This document shows positions 17,333 through 24,770 of a stretch of 36,573 nt of DNA, one piece after another. The stretch's first letter is position 1, and every line of letters starts with the position of its first letter. The notes under the pieces were generated by a model, which saw only the letters and a program-made list of their open reading frames with translations, was not told the origin of the DNA and did no database searches. This stretch comes from Clostridia bacterium (GTDB lineage Bacteria; Bacillota; Clostridia; Oscillospirales; Acutalibacteraceae), in assembly GCA_017396895.1 (NCBI GenBank), contig JAFQKN010000025.1:1-36573 (forward strand), given 5' to 3'. Position numbers and translations under genes: made by a program.

Positions 17333-17373
17333 CTGTTTACCGATTTTAAGATTTTTTTGAAATTGGTAAACAG
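17333..17373 (+). terminator. Long hairpin after the TIM-barrel gene
   Basis: A 14-bp stem joins CTGTTTACCGATTT (17333-17346) to AAATTGGTAAACAG (17360-17373) with one G-T pair. The 13-nt loop holds a seven-T run, while the sequence after the stem is A-rich, not U-rich. It starts seven nt after the stop codon, so it may end the operon or protect its 3' end. Confidence 0.5.
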
Positions 17374-17445
17374 AAAAGACCGATATTGAAAAAAACGCAG
17401 ACCGTTTTTGGCTATTTGCACAAAAATACGGGCTGTTTTTCTGTA

Positions 17446-17474
17446 TTGAAAAATGAAAATCTTGGTAGTATAAT
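17446..17474 (+). promoter_or_regulatory. Sigma-A promoter of the secreted esterase gene
   Basis: TTGAAA (17446-17451) and TATAAT (17469-17474) are 17 nt apart, 29 nt upstream of the ATG at 17504. Confidence 0.8.
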
Positions 17475-17503
17475 TTTATTATGGAAAAAAGGAGGAATGA
17501 AAA

Positions 17504-18550
17504 ATGAGAAAATTGATCTCTGTTTTGTTGATTGTACTTATGCTGTTCACCTTGGCGGTCCCCGCCCTTGCATGGAGTCAGAACGATCCCGTGGACACCA
17601 TGGACAAGCAGGAACTCATTGCACTCTTTCAAGCCGGTAAAGGTCCCATGACCGAAGGCTATGCCATCGACTACCGTTACTATTCTCCCGTCAAAGAGGG
17701 CGATACGACACAATATCCTTTGGTCGTCTGGATGCACGGTATGGGTGAAGGCGGCAGTGACGGCGCACAGTTGAAAAGAAATGACATTGCTTTCTGGGCA
17801 AGTGACGATTTCCAGAGCCGCTTTGTAAACGGCGGTGCTTACATTTTGGCCGTCCGTTCTCCCGAAGAACAACTCAATTACTGGGGTGAGGACACTATTT
17901 ATCCGCTTCGTGCCGCCATTGACGACTTCATTGCAAAGAACGCCGCAAACGTGGATGTTTCCCGCATTTACATCGGCGGTTTCTCCATGGGCGGTAAGAT
18001 GACACTGCACATGACACACGCCTATCCCGAAATGTTTGCCGCCGCATTCCCGATCTGCCCCGCAGGTACGCTGAGTGCCGCGCAGGCAAAACAGGTTGCC
18101 GATATTCCGTATTGGTTTGTATCGGGTACGGGCGATCCGCTTGTTAACTACGCAACAAGCGTAAAACCGACTTGGGAAAAGGTCAGAGATGCCAATAACC
18201 GTCCTGCGGATTGCCGTTTCTCCACGCTGTCTCCCGTATCCTATCCCGACGGTACAAAGACTTCCTCCGCACATCACGCATGGTTTGCGGTCAACTACGA
18301 TATGTTCTCGGTCGAGAACGGCGATTACCCGGATATGACCACTGTCAACGGTCTGGGCGAGGACGTAAAACTTACTTATCCCGAAGGCATGATCGCTTGG
18401 CTGTCGCAGTTTACCAGTGATTTTGACGGTTCTGCCGCTACCGATACGGGCAACCGCGGCACGATCGCACGCAACCCCATCAATTTGATCGTGGTATTCT
18501 TCAACCGCATCCTGGACTTCTTCCGTCAGTTGTTTGAGCAGATGTTCTGA
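17504..18550 (+). CDS. Secreted alpha/beta-hydrolase esterase (PHB-depolymerase/esterase-like)
   Basis: A 348-aa protein with a Sec signal peptide (MRKLISVLLIVLMLFTLAVP, then an ALA cleavage site). The fold is an esterase: PLVVWMHGMGEGGSD supplies the HG oxyanion strand, YIGGFSMGG the nucleophile (Ser 161 in G-x-S-x-G), and a C-terminal SSAHHAWF segment the likely catalytic His. The pattern resembles secreted feruloyl/acetyl-xylan esterases and PHB depolymerases that act on carbohydrate esters. There is no carbohydrate-binding module. The C-terminus from about residue 325 is an amphipathic, Phe-rich helix that may hold the protein to the membrane. The gene has its own promoter and terminator and is monocistronic. 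Confidence 0.85.
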   Translation: MRKLISVLLIVLMLFTLAVPALAWSQNDPVDTMDKQELIALFQAGKGPMTEGYAIDYRYYSPVKEGDTTQYPLVVWMHGMGEGGSDGAQLKRNDIAFWASDDFQSRFVNGGAYILAVRSPEEQLNYWGEDTIYPLRAAIDDFIAKNAANVDVSRIYIGGFSMGGKMTLHMTHAYPEMFAAAFPICPAGTLSAAQAKQVADIPYWFVSGTGDPLVNYATSVKPTWEKVRDANNRPADCRFSTLSPVSYPDGTKTSSAHHAWFAVNYDMFSVENGDYPDMTTVNGLGEDVKLTYPEGMIAWLSQFTSDFDGSAATDTGNRGTIARNPINLIVVFFNRILDFFRQLFEQMF

Positions 18551-18563
18551 TTTTTTGCAGAAA

Positions 18564-18599
18564 AAAAACAACCCGGTCACACAGACCGGGTTGTTTTTT
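18564..18599. terminator. Strong bidirectional terminator between convergent genes
   Basis: A 16-bp stem with a CAACCCGGTC/GACCGGGTTG core and A and T tracts on the outside spans 18564-18599 around a 5-nt ACACA loop. It ends the esterase gene on the plus strand. It also overlaps the stop codon of the last polysaccharide gene, so it can serve the minus-strand operon. Confidence 0.93.
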
Positions 18600-19671
18600 A
18601 TACCTTATAAAACTCTTTATACCACTGTGCAAATTTTCTCAAGCCTTCACGCAGCGGTGTGTTGGGCCGGAATCCCAGATCCTGTTCCAATGCGGTGGTA
18701 TCTGCATAGGTGATCGGAACATCGCCCGCCTGCATGGGAACCAATTCTTTGTGCGCTTCAAAATCATAATCTGACGGCAGAACCCCTGCGGCAATCAGTT
18801 CCTGTTGCAGGATATCCACAAAATCCAGAAGATTTTCGGGGCTGGAGTTGCCGATGTTATACACACGGTAAGGAGGATTCGGAAGACCGTCTGCACCCAA
18901 TTGTTTTTCGGGTGCGTTCTGCATGACCAGCCGCACACCTTTAACAATATCGTCCACGTATGTGAAGTCGCGTTTGCAATTGCCGAAATTGAAAATCTGA
19001 ATGGTTTCACCTTTGAGTAATTTGTTTGTGAAGCCGAAATATGCCATGTCAGGGCGGCCTGCCGGACCGTACACAGTGAAAAAGCGCAAGCCTGTGGAGG
19101 GGATATTATAGAGCTTGGAATAGGCATGGGCCAGCAGTTCATTGGATTTTTTCGTAGCCGCATACAGCGAAACGGGATTGTCGACCTTATCGTCAGTGGA
19201 ATAGGGAACTTTCGGATTGGATCCGTAAACACTGGAGCTGGATGCATACACAAGATGCTCAACGGGGTAATGGCGACAGGCTTCCAGAATGTTGTAAAAG
19301 CCTATGATATTGGATTCAATGTATACGTCGGGATTGGTTATGGAATAACGGACGCCTGCCTGTGCCGCGAGATTCACAACAACATCAAAGTGATAACGGT
19401 CAAAGCAAGTTTCAATGAGTTCCTTGTCAGCAATGTTACCTTTGATGAATGTCCATTGGGATGCAGGGTGCTGTGCGGCAATTTTTTCAATTTCCTGCAA
19501 GCGCCACTCCTTGATGGAGACATCGTAATAATCGTTGACACTGTCCAGACCGACAATGTGAACATTCTCTACAGACTGCAGAAGATCCGTTACAAGGTTG
19601 GATCCGATGAATCCTGCTGCACCTGTCACAAGAATGGTCTTGTTATTCAAATTCACATTGGGTGTCAGCAT
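18598..19671 (-). CDS. NAD-dependent epimerase, UDP-glucuronate 4-epimerase-like
   Basis: A 357-aa short-chain dehydrogenase/epimerase. The NAD loop is TGAAGFIGSN (residues about 16-25), followed by GLDSVNDYYD, a hallmark of UDP-glucuronate 4-epimerases (similar to 'D.lNdYYd'). Also present are NLAAQAGVRYSI, YASSSSVYG, the YAATKKSNE catalytic Tyr/Lys motif, and FFTVYGPAGRPDMA, again typical of the uronate group. It should interconvert UDP-glucuronate and UDP-galacturonate. Its ATG overlaps the end of the nucleotidyltransferase gene by 7 nt. It is the last gene of the polysaccharide operon and closes the uronate-activation trio. Specificity for the uronic acid is strong by motif but not proven. 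Confidence 0.88.
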   Translation of the reverse strand: MLTPNVNLNNKTILVTGAAGFIGSNLVTDLLQSVENVHIVGLDSVNDYYDVSIKEWRLQEIEKIAAQHPASQWTFIKGNIADKELIETCFDRYHFDVVVNLAAQAGVRYSITNPDVYIESNIIGFYNILEACRHYPVEHLVYASSSSVYGSNPKVPYSTDDKVDNPVSLYAATKKSNELLAHAYSKLYNIPSTGLRFFTVYGPAGRPDMAYFGFTNKLLKGETIQIFNFGNCKRDFTYVDDIVKGVRLVMQNAPEKQLGADGLPNPPYRVYNIGNSSPENLLDFVDILQQELIAAGVLPSDYDFEAHKELVPMQAGDVPITYADTTALEQDLGFRPNTPLREGLRKFAQWYKEFYKV

Positions 19672-20399
19672 ATCCCTTTGTACTCCTTTTGTACCTTTTC
19701 GTAACTTTCAAGATTGCCGATGTCATACCGTTTTCCCGGCATTTCCATGGCGTGTACGTCTGTCTGTTTGCACAGCCAAGCAATGTAACTTCCCGGTGCA
19801 TCCGTTCCGCAACCGCTTTCGATGCCTTTTTGCACCAATTTGGCATCTTCTTTGGTGTAGAAATAAAACGGCGGGCAGCACCAGTGTGTCGCCGGTGTGG
19901 GGGATTTTTCGGTCATATCGAGAATCTTATCGCTGTCATCAACGGTCACAACTCCGCATTTGAGCAATTTCTTTTCATCCGCTTCGTAATAACGCATGAT
20001 GCAGGATGTGTTTTTGCTCTTTGCATAGTTGACAAAAGTTGTCAAACTGAAATCAAGCACATTGTCGCCTGCAATGACCAGCATATCATCGTCAAGACCG
20101 AGTGTGTCAATGGCAAACTGAATGTCTTTAACTGCGCCGAGACGGGTTTCGTTTGATACTGTGCCGTCGTCAACGACTGTCACTTTCATCTGCTTGCTGT
20201 TTGCCCATTTTTCAAAATGAGGTGCGTACTTATGATTCGATATGACAACATATTCATCAACAATTCCTGCCGTATCAATGTCATCCACAAGCCAATCGAG
20301 GATGGTTTTGTTGCCGACGGTGAGTAAGGGTTTCGGGAAATTCTCGGTCAAAGGATATAAACGGGTGGCATAACCGGCCGCTAAAATCAGACATTTCAT
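19665..20399 (-). CDS. Sugar-1-phosphate nucleotidyltransferase
   Basis: A 244-aa protein with the N-terminal nucleotidyltransferase motif LILAAGYATRLYPLTENFPKP (about residues 4-24; the G-x-G-x-R loop has Tyr in place of the usual Gly) followed by LLTVGNKTI. An Asp in VIAGDNVLDF coordinates the metal. The C-terminal PGKRYDIGNLESY stretch resembles the RmlA/GalU-type 'W.DiGtp..Y' motif. It forms NDP-sugar from a sugar 1-phosphate. The start at 20399 has GGAG upstream and forms an ATGA overlap with the GHMP kinase stop codon. The likely job is to activate the uronate 1-phosphate made by that kinase to UDP-uronate. The nucleotide is not certain. Confidence 0.9.
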   Translation of the reverse strand: MKCLILAAGYATRLYPLTENFPKPLLTVGNKTILDWLVDDIDTAGIVDEYVVISNHKYAPHFEKWANSKQMKVTVVDDGTVSNETRLGAVKDIQFAIDTLGLDDDMLVIAGDNVLDFSLTTFVNYAKSKNTSCIMRYYEADEKKLLKCGVVTVDDSDKILDMTEKSPTPATHWCCPPFYFYTKEDAKLVQKGIESGCGTDAPGSYIAWLCKQTDVHAMEMPGKRYDIGNLESYEKVQKEYKGIC

Positions 20400-21568
20400 A
20401 ATTGAACTCCATCTGCACTTTCGCAAATATGAACGGAATATTTGCCTTCAAGATGCGGAAAAGCGCTGAGATACTCTTTGGTTACGGTTGCAATAATTTC
20501 TTGTTCATAAGCGGGATCAATCAGAGCCAGACAACAGCCCTTGAAACCTGCACCCGAAAAACGGCCGCCGTAAATGCCCTTGGTCTGCGTCATGATCTCA
20601 TACAGTTTGATCAGTTCCGGCGATCCGGTTTCCCAATTGTGAATGGAACTGTAACCGCTTTCAAAGGAAAGTTTGCCGAATGCTTCAATGTCCCCGTTGC
20701 GCCAGGCTTGGGCACCTTTCTGCACGCGGTCAAACTCGGTGTACCAGTGTTCAGCACGTTTTCTCCAGTTGTCGGGCAATCGGTCTTTGTACTGTTCGTA
20801 CACTTCACGCGGAACGTCACGCAGATTTGTGTCGGCAAATTTGCCGTATTCCATGCCTGCCAGCGCTTTGAGTGCGTAAGCGGCACTGCGGCATTCATCC
20901 ACACGCATATTGAACGCGGAGCCGACCAGACTGCGTTCAAGTCCGCTGAAGAAAATGGCAATTTTATACGGCTTCATATTCGCCTGCTGCGGAATCAGCT
21001 CGTATTCGCCGCTCTGCAGATCCATATACAGAAGATGGTCTTTTTTGCAGTACACTTCGCAGGACTGATCGAGCTTGCCGCAGGCAACACCGACATATTT
21101 GTTTTCGGCTTCCTGGGAAATGGTAATCAGTTCCTCGGGGGATAAAGTGATATGGTTCATCGTACAAAGGGCGGAAAGGAATGTGATGATTACCGCTGCA
21201 GAAGAAGAAAGACCTCCGATTGGGAGTTCCCCGTCGATCACGGCACACAGGCCGCGACGAAGCGGATAGCGTTCATTGAGCGCAATTGTGGCACCTCGAA
21301 GGTGATCTGCCCAATCGTTTTCCTTGCTCTTCGGAGTTGCTTCTACATGCCACTGGGCGCGTTTTTCGAATTGCAGGGATTGAATTTCTATAACACCGTT
21401 TTCTTTGGGGCCGTAGGCAATGTGGATACCTTTGTTAATGGCAAGCCCCGTAATTTTACCCAACTGATGGTCGCTATGTGCACCGATGGGACAAATTCGA
21501 TACGGGGTAAAAGCGGTATACATAGGAGGTTTTTTGTATTTTTGTTCAAAAACTTCAAATGCTTTCAT
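20396..21568 (-). CDS. GHMP kinase, galacturonokinase/glucuronokinase-like
   Basis: A 390-aa GHMP kinase. The N-terminal substrate motif reads PYRICPIGAHSDHQ (residues 22-35) where galactokinases have RVNLIGEHTDY. The YRICPxGAHxDHQ form is what I recall from plant galacturonokinase. The phosphate-binding loop is LPIGGLSSSAA (about 115-125) and the C-terminal motif is GGRFSGAGFKGCC. The enzyme should phosphorylate a free sugar, probably galacturonate or glucuronate, at C1 with ATP. AAAGGAG precedes the ATG. It starts a tightly overlapping trio with the nucleotidyltransferase and UDP-uronate epimerase. Plain galactokinase or a heptose kinase are the alternatives; neither fits the neighbours as well. 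Confidence 0.85.
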   Translation of the reverse strand: MKAFEVFEQKYKKPPMYTAFTPYRICPIGAHSDHQLGKITGLAINKGIHIAYGPKENGVIEIQSLQFEKRAQWHVEATPKSKENDWADHLRGATIALNERYPLRRGLCAVIDGELPIGGLSSSAAVIITFLSALCTMNHITLSPEELITISQEAENKYVGVACGKLDQSCEVYCKKDHLLYMDLQSGEYELIPQQANMKPYKIAIFFSGLERSLVGSAFNMRVDECRSAAYALKALAGMEYGKFADTNLRDVPREVYEQYKDRLPDNWRKRAEHWYTEFDRVQKGAQAWRNGDIEAFGKLSFESGYSSIHNWETGSPELIKLYEIMTQTKGIYGGRFSGAGFKGCCLALIDPAYEQEIIATVTKEYLSAFPHLEGKYSVHICESADGVQL

Positions 21569-21582
21569 TTTTTGCTCCTTTA

Positions 21583-21597
21583 TTGGCAGTTTGCCAA
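21583..21597. promoter_or_regulatory. Dyad TTGGCA-gtt-TGCCAA before the GHMP kinase
   Basis: A perfect 6-bp inverted repeat with a 3-nt centre, directly upstream of the kinase ribosome binding site. It lies in the largest gap of the operon (90 nt). A related dyad, TTGCC-tgttt-GGCAA, lies at 23738-23752 ahead of the flippase gene, and the operon leader has CGCTTG-g-CAAGCG at 31777-31789. Confidence 0.4.
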
Positions 21598-21658
21598 GCT
21601 GTTAGAAAACTATGAAAAAACGGACAGAATTGCAGATAAATAATTTAATTTTTTTTGT

Positions 21659-22183
21659 TTATCCGAAGTCATATGGTCTGTTTATATAGTCTTGCGTTGC
21701 ATTGTCGCGATGTTTAATTATACAAGGATTGCCGAAAACTACAGAATGATCCGGTATGTCGCAATTTACATAACTGTTTGGTGCGATCAATACATCATTA
21801 CCGACTGTTATTTTTCCCACGATTGAGGCGTTGATGCCGATCCAAACATTGTTTCCTATGGTTGGTGCACCGGCGCGGGGACCACGGTTTTCCTGTCCGA
21901 TTGTCACACCTTTGTGCAAGTTACAGTTTGTGCCGATCGAAGCATTTTCATTGACGGTAATCCCATATGCATGGCCTATGTATAAACCACCGCCGATTTT
22001 GGTAGAACTGAATATTTCTATATGGTGTTTTTGTGCTGAATAGAAATAGAGTACCCTGTAAAATAAATTAAGGAGTTTACAGTCTGTATCCTGAGATTTC
22101 CGCAAAAGTTTTTGAAACAGCGGCATATGCTTTCCGGAATTTGCATATCTTGCAGAATCTTGCTTGAATAACGAATCTTTCAT
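21659..22183 (-). CDS. Serine-acetyltransferase-like hexapeptide O-acetyltransferase
   Basis: A 174-aa left-handed beta-helix acyltransferase of the CysE/WcaB type. The hexapeptide repeats run from about residue 60 to 150: IGGGLYIGHAYGITVNENA, IGTNCNLHKGVTIGQ, IGNNVWIGINASIVG and KITVGNDVLIAPNS. The HAYG and GHAYGI region provides the active-site His of the SAT branch. In a polysaccharide locus such enzymes acetylate a sugar hydroxyl or amine on the lipid-linked repeat unit, using acetyl-CoA in the cytosol. It is much shorter than true serine acetyltransferase, and no cysteine synthase is near, so a cysteine-biosynthesis role is unlikely. It follows the flippase gene by 16 nt. Confidence 0.88.
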   Translation of the reverse strand: MKDSLFKQDSARYANSGKHMPLFQKLLRKSQDTDCKLLNLFYRVLYFYSAQKHHIEIFSSTKIGGGLYIGHAYGITVNENASIGTNCNLHKGVTIGQENRGPRAGAPTIGNNVWIGINASIVGKITVGNDVLIAPNSYVNCDIPDHSVVFGNPCIIKHRDNATQDYINRPYDFG

Positions 22184-22199
22184 GGTATCTCCTGTATAC

Positions 22200-23714
22200 T
22201 TAATGTGTCATTTTTTTTGTTGCTTTTGCAAATACTGTCTTGAGATCATTTCTGTAAAAAATGCAGTTGATGATAATTAAAATAAACAGGGCAACAACAG
22301 CAACTTTGACCGCAAGTACGATCCAACTGAAATAATTGATCTCTCCAAGTGTAAAGAACGAAGGTAAAAGATGTGTAATCAAAAACAATATAATAACACA
22401 AACTGCATCAATAAGAAGATGTTTTATAAAATGATGAATCTTGCGGTATAAAATGTTTTTTGTCAAATAATGTGCCAGATATACGGTTCTGTATGCCATT
22501 GCAATCAATGTTCCGATTGCAACACCGATTAATCCGATTTTTAGGACCAAAATTACAGACACCGCAATATTGATGACAGCTTCAATGATGGCGCTCCACT
22601 GTGTTTGTTTGTAATGTCCTGCGGCAAGCACCATAATGTTATAAGGTAAGCGGATGCAGTAAACTGCATTTGCGAATGTAAACAAGTATGAAAATGCGGG
22701 AACGATATAGTTTGCATCTGTAATATCTGCAGTGTAGACTGAAACAAAAGGAACCAATAAAACGGCAGCAACGCCAAAAATATAAGTAACCACTGTGTGT
22801 AATAACCACTCAATAGAATGGAATGTCCGGTTGAGTTCTTCTGTTTCGTTGTTTGCAAGCATATTTCCAAGCATGGCTTGCATTCCGTTGGTTAGTGAGG
22901 TGATGATCTGTTTGATTCCGTTGAGTACCAATTGATAAACCGCATAAACGGAAACATTTTCAAGAGTGGATAAAAGTGTCAGAACAACTGTACCTGTGTT
23001 GCTGAGAACCACTGTTGCAATATGTTGAGCCAGGCCGTTCCATTTCTGTTTGATCGGCTCTTCGGTCAGAACCACATTCTTGTCAATGGCATATTTGTGC
23101 TTTGCATAAATACATACTGTAAGAGGTTGCGACATGAAAATGAGCGATGTTGCGAGTTTGACGATGTGGATGGACATGCCCGCTTTCATCAGAATCACGC
23201 ATACCACGGTATTGACGATCAGGGATGCACTGTGTACGATGTAGTGAATAAAACCCAGTTGATCGGCTGACAAAAGAAGTCGCCATGTCATGCCGAAATA
23301 ATATTGAGCAAAGGTGCTTATGGAAATAACAAAAATCAGCAGGAAAGTGTAAAGATAATCAAATTCCTCGATGGCTGAAAACGGATAGACAATCATCAGG
23401 ATCAGCGTATAGCCGACCAGAATGAAGGCGATCCTTTTGAAAAAACGATCGGAAGATTTGCAGATTTTGCTGATCTGATCTAAATTATTATCAGCCAAGG
23501 GCTTGTACAGTGAAGATTGTACAACGGCACCCACACCCATTTCACAAAGGGAAATGAATCCTAAAAACTGTGTAACAGAAGATACAAGACCATTGACGGA
23601 CGAACCGTATGTGGTCAATATGATTCTTGGCAGAATAAATCCGCAGATCAAAGCAACGAATTGATAGAGCAAAGAAGAGGCTGAATTGAATAGAAGTTTT
23701 TTCTGACGTGTCAT
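22200..23714 (-). CDS. Polysaccharide repeat-unit flippase, Wzx/RfbX type
   Basis: A 504-aa membrane protein with about 12-14 hydrophobic segments and the MATE/MOP-superfamily N-terminus FNSASSLLYQFVALICGF, followed by PRIILTTYGSSVNGLVSSVTQ, typical of Wzx proteins from Clostridial and Bacteroidal loci. It should translocate undecaprenyl-diphosphate-linked repeat units to the outer face for polymerisation by the EpsG-type Wzy (25740-26813). The ribosome binding site is weak (GGGGAT eight nt upstream). A TTGCC-tgttt-GGCAA dyad sits in the 56-nt gap before it. The coding sequence is AT-rich compared with the glycolytic genes, as is usual for specificity genes. Confidence 0.92.
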   Translation of the reverse strand: MTRQKKLLFNSASSLLYQFVALICGFILPRIILTTYGSSVNGLVSSVTQFLGFISLCEMGVGAVVQSSLYKPLADNNLDQISKICKSSDRFFKRIAFILVGYTLILMIVYPFSAIEEFDYLYTFLLIFVISISTFAQYYFGMTWRLLLSADQLGFIHYIVHSASLIVNTVVCVILMKAGMSIHIVKLATSLIFMSQPLTVCIYAKHKYAIDKNVVLTEEPIKQKWNGLAQHIATVVLSNTGTVVLTLLSTLENVSVYAVYQLVLNGIKQIITSLTNGMQAMLGNMLANNETEELNRTFHSIEWLLHTVVTYIFGVAAVLLVPFVSVYTADITDANYIVPAFSYLFTFANAVYCIRLPYNIMVLAAGHYKQTQWSAIIEAVINIAVSVILVLKIGLIGVAIGTLIAMAYRTVYLAHYLTKNILYRKIHHFIKHLLIDAVCVIILFLITHLLPSFFTLGEINYFSWIVLAVKVAVVALFILIIINCIFYRNDLKTVFAKATKKMTH

Positions 23715-23770
23715 TGTTGACGATCCCCATGTCGGATTTGCCTGTTTGGCAATGTAGTTAGTTCGCTGAT

Positions 23771-24727
23771 TTATCGGTTCTGAAATTTGTTGATTTCCTG
23801 GTCTATAATTATGCCGTTTTCGATAATCAGAGAGTTTTGCAGAACCTCACCGATTTCTTCCGTCATCAATTCATTGATATACCGACCGATGATTTTTGAG
23901 TTGTTATATGAAAAGGTTTTATAAAAGAGGGAAGGTGTGTGATCGACTGCATAATGCATGATTCCGTCGACTATATAAGTGGGATCCGATATGGGGGTGG
24001 GGATGCATGTTTCGATACTGCCGCATCGGTCACAGCTGACATCGATGATCAGTGCTCCTTTTTTCATTCTTTTGAGATCATCCCTATAGATTATGTGATC
24101 TTTTCTTGTTACATCCCAAAGAATACAGTTGACGATAACATCATAATCAACAAATTCATCCTTGAAAAGACGTTCCTGACGGCGTGTGTATTGAATTACT
24201 TCCGCGCCGAGCATATTCAGAACACGAACGGCACCTCTTGCTGTATTGCCGTTACCTAAAACCGCAACGCGAAGGCCGTAAGGCAGTCTGCCGTAGCACT
24301 GAAATGCGTGCATGACCGCAGCTTCACCTGCCAGTTCATTATTGAACCAGAAAACATGTCTTTCTTTTTCAAACATATGCTCCCATGCATATGCGGTGAG
24401 TTTGCAGTTTACGATCTTATCCGTTATGTCGCGATTTTGTGTTGCGTGAACCCAACCAAAGATCGTTTGTCCTTCATGCAGGAAATCAAGGTAATCTCCG
24501 TCCCCGATTTTAGGATCGCAGATGATATCCTGCGCCAATACCTCCTCGTGTGAACAGATATGGCATCCGAATTGTTCATACTCTGCATCCGATATTCCTA
24601 AAACCTCTCCGAATCCTTTTTCAATATAAAGGTTTTCGGGGCAGATGATGCTTGAAATGTCCTCCGGTACGACGGCTCTTCTGTTTTCATTTTCTTTGTG
24701 GCTTACAGGAAATCCTACAGTCTTCAT
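23771..24727 (-). CDS. N5-(carboxyethyl)ornithine synthase-like opine dehydrogenase
   Basis: A 318-aa protein. The ATG at 24727 is chosen because GGAG lies six nt upstream and the protein then begins MKTVGFPVSHKENENRRAVV, the alanine dehydrogenase/CEOS opening. Other family landmarks are IICDPKIGDGDYL, FGWVHATQNRDITD, NNELAGEAAVMHAF, the NAD(P) loop VLGNGNTARG (about 156-165) and ISCDRCGSIET. CEOS of Lactococcus reductively joins pyruvate to the side-chain amine of ornithine or lysine. It lies between the ATP-grasp ligase and flippase genes of a polysaccharide operon, which is unusual and suggests that the opine is a building block of the polymer. Alanine dehydrogenase is unlikely given the length and motifs. 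Confidence 0.82.
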   Translation of the reverse strand: MKTVGFPVSHKENENRRAVVPEDISSIICPENLYIEKGFGEVLGISDAEYEQFGCHICSHEEVLAQDIICDPKIGDGDYLDFLHEGQTIFGWVHATQNRDITDKIVNCKLTAYAWEHMFEKERHVFWFNNELAGEAAVMHAFQCYGRLPYGLRVAVLGNGNTARGAVRVLNMLGAEVIQYTRRQERLFKDEFVDYDVIVNCILWDVTRKDHIIYRDDLKRMKKGALIIDVSCDRCGSIETCIPTPISDPTYIVDGIMHYAVDHTPSLFYKTFSYNNSKIIGRYINELMTEEIGEVLQNSLIIENGIIIDQEINKFQNR

Positions 24728-24770
24728 ACGGTTCTCCAATTCGTCGGCCTGCCTTGGCACGCATTAATTA

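Noticed and set aside
17309..18580. A 423-codon minus-strand frame under the secreted esterase
   Set aside because: Shadow of the esterase, which has a signal peptide and a G-x-S-x-G motif; the frame also runs through a terminator.
20396..21568. Plain galactokinase (GalK) assignment
   Set aside because: The GRVNLIGEHTDY-type motif is replaced by PYRICPIGAHSDHQ, and there is no galT or galM; the neighbours point to uronic acids.
21659..22183. Serine O-acetyltransferase (cysE) for cysteine biosynthesis
   Set aside because: It is short, lies inside a capsule operon, and no cysteine synthase is adjacent; capsule O-acetyltransferases share this fold.
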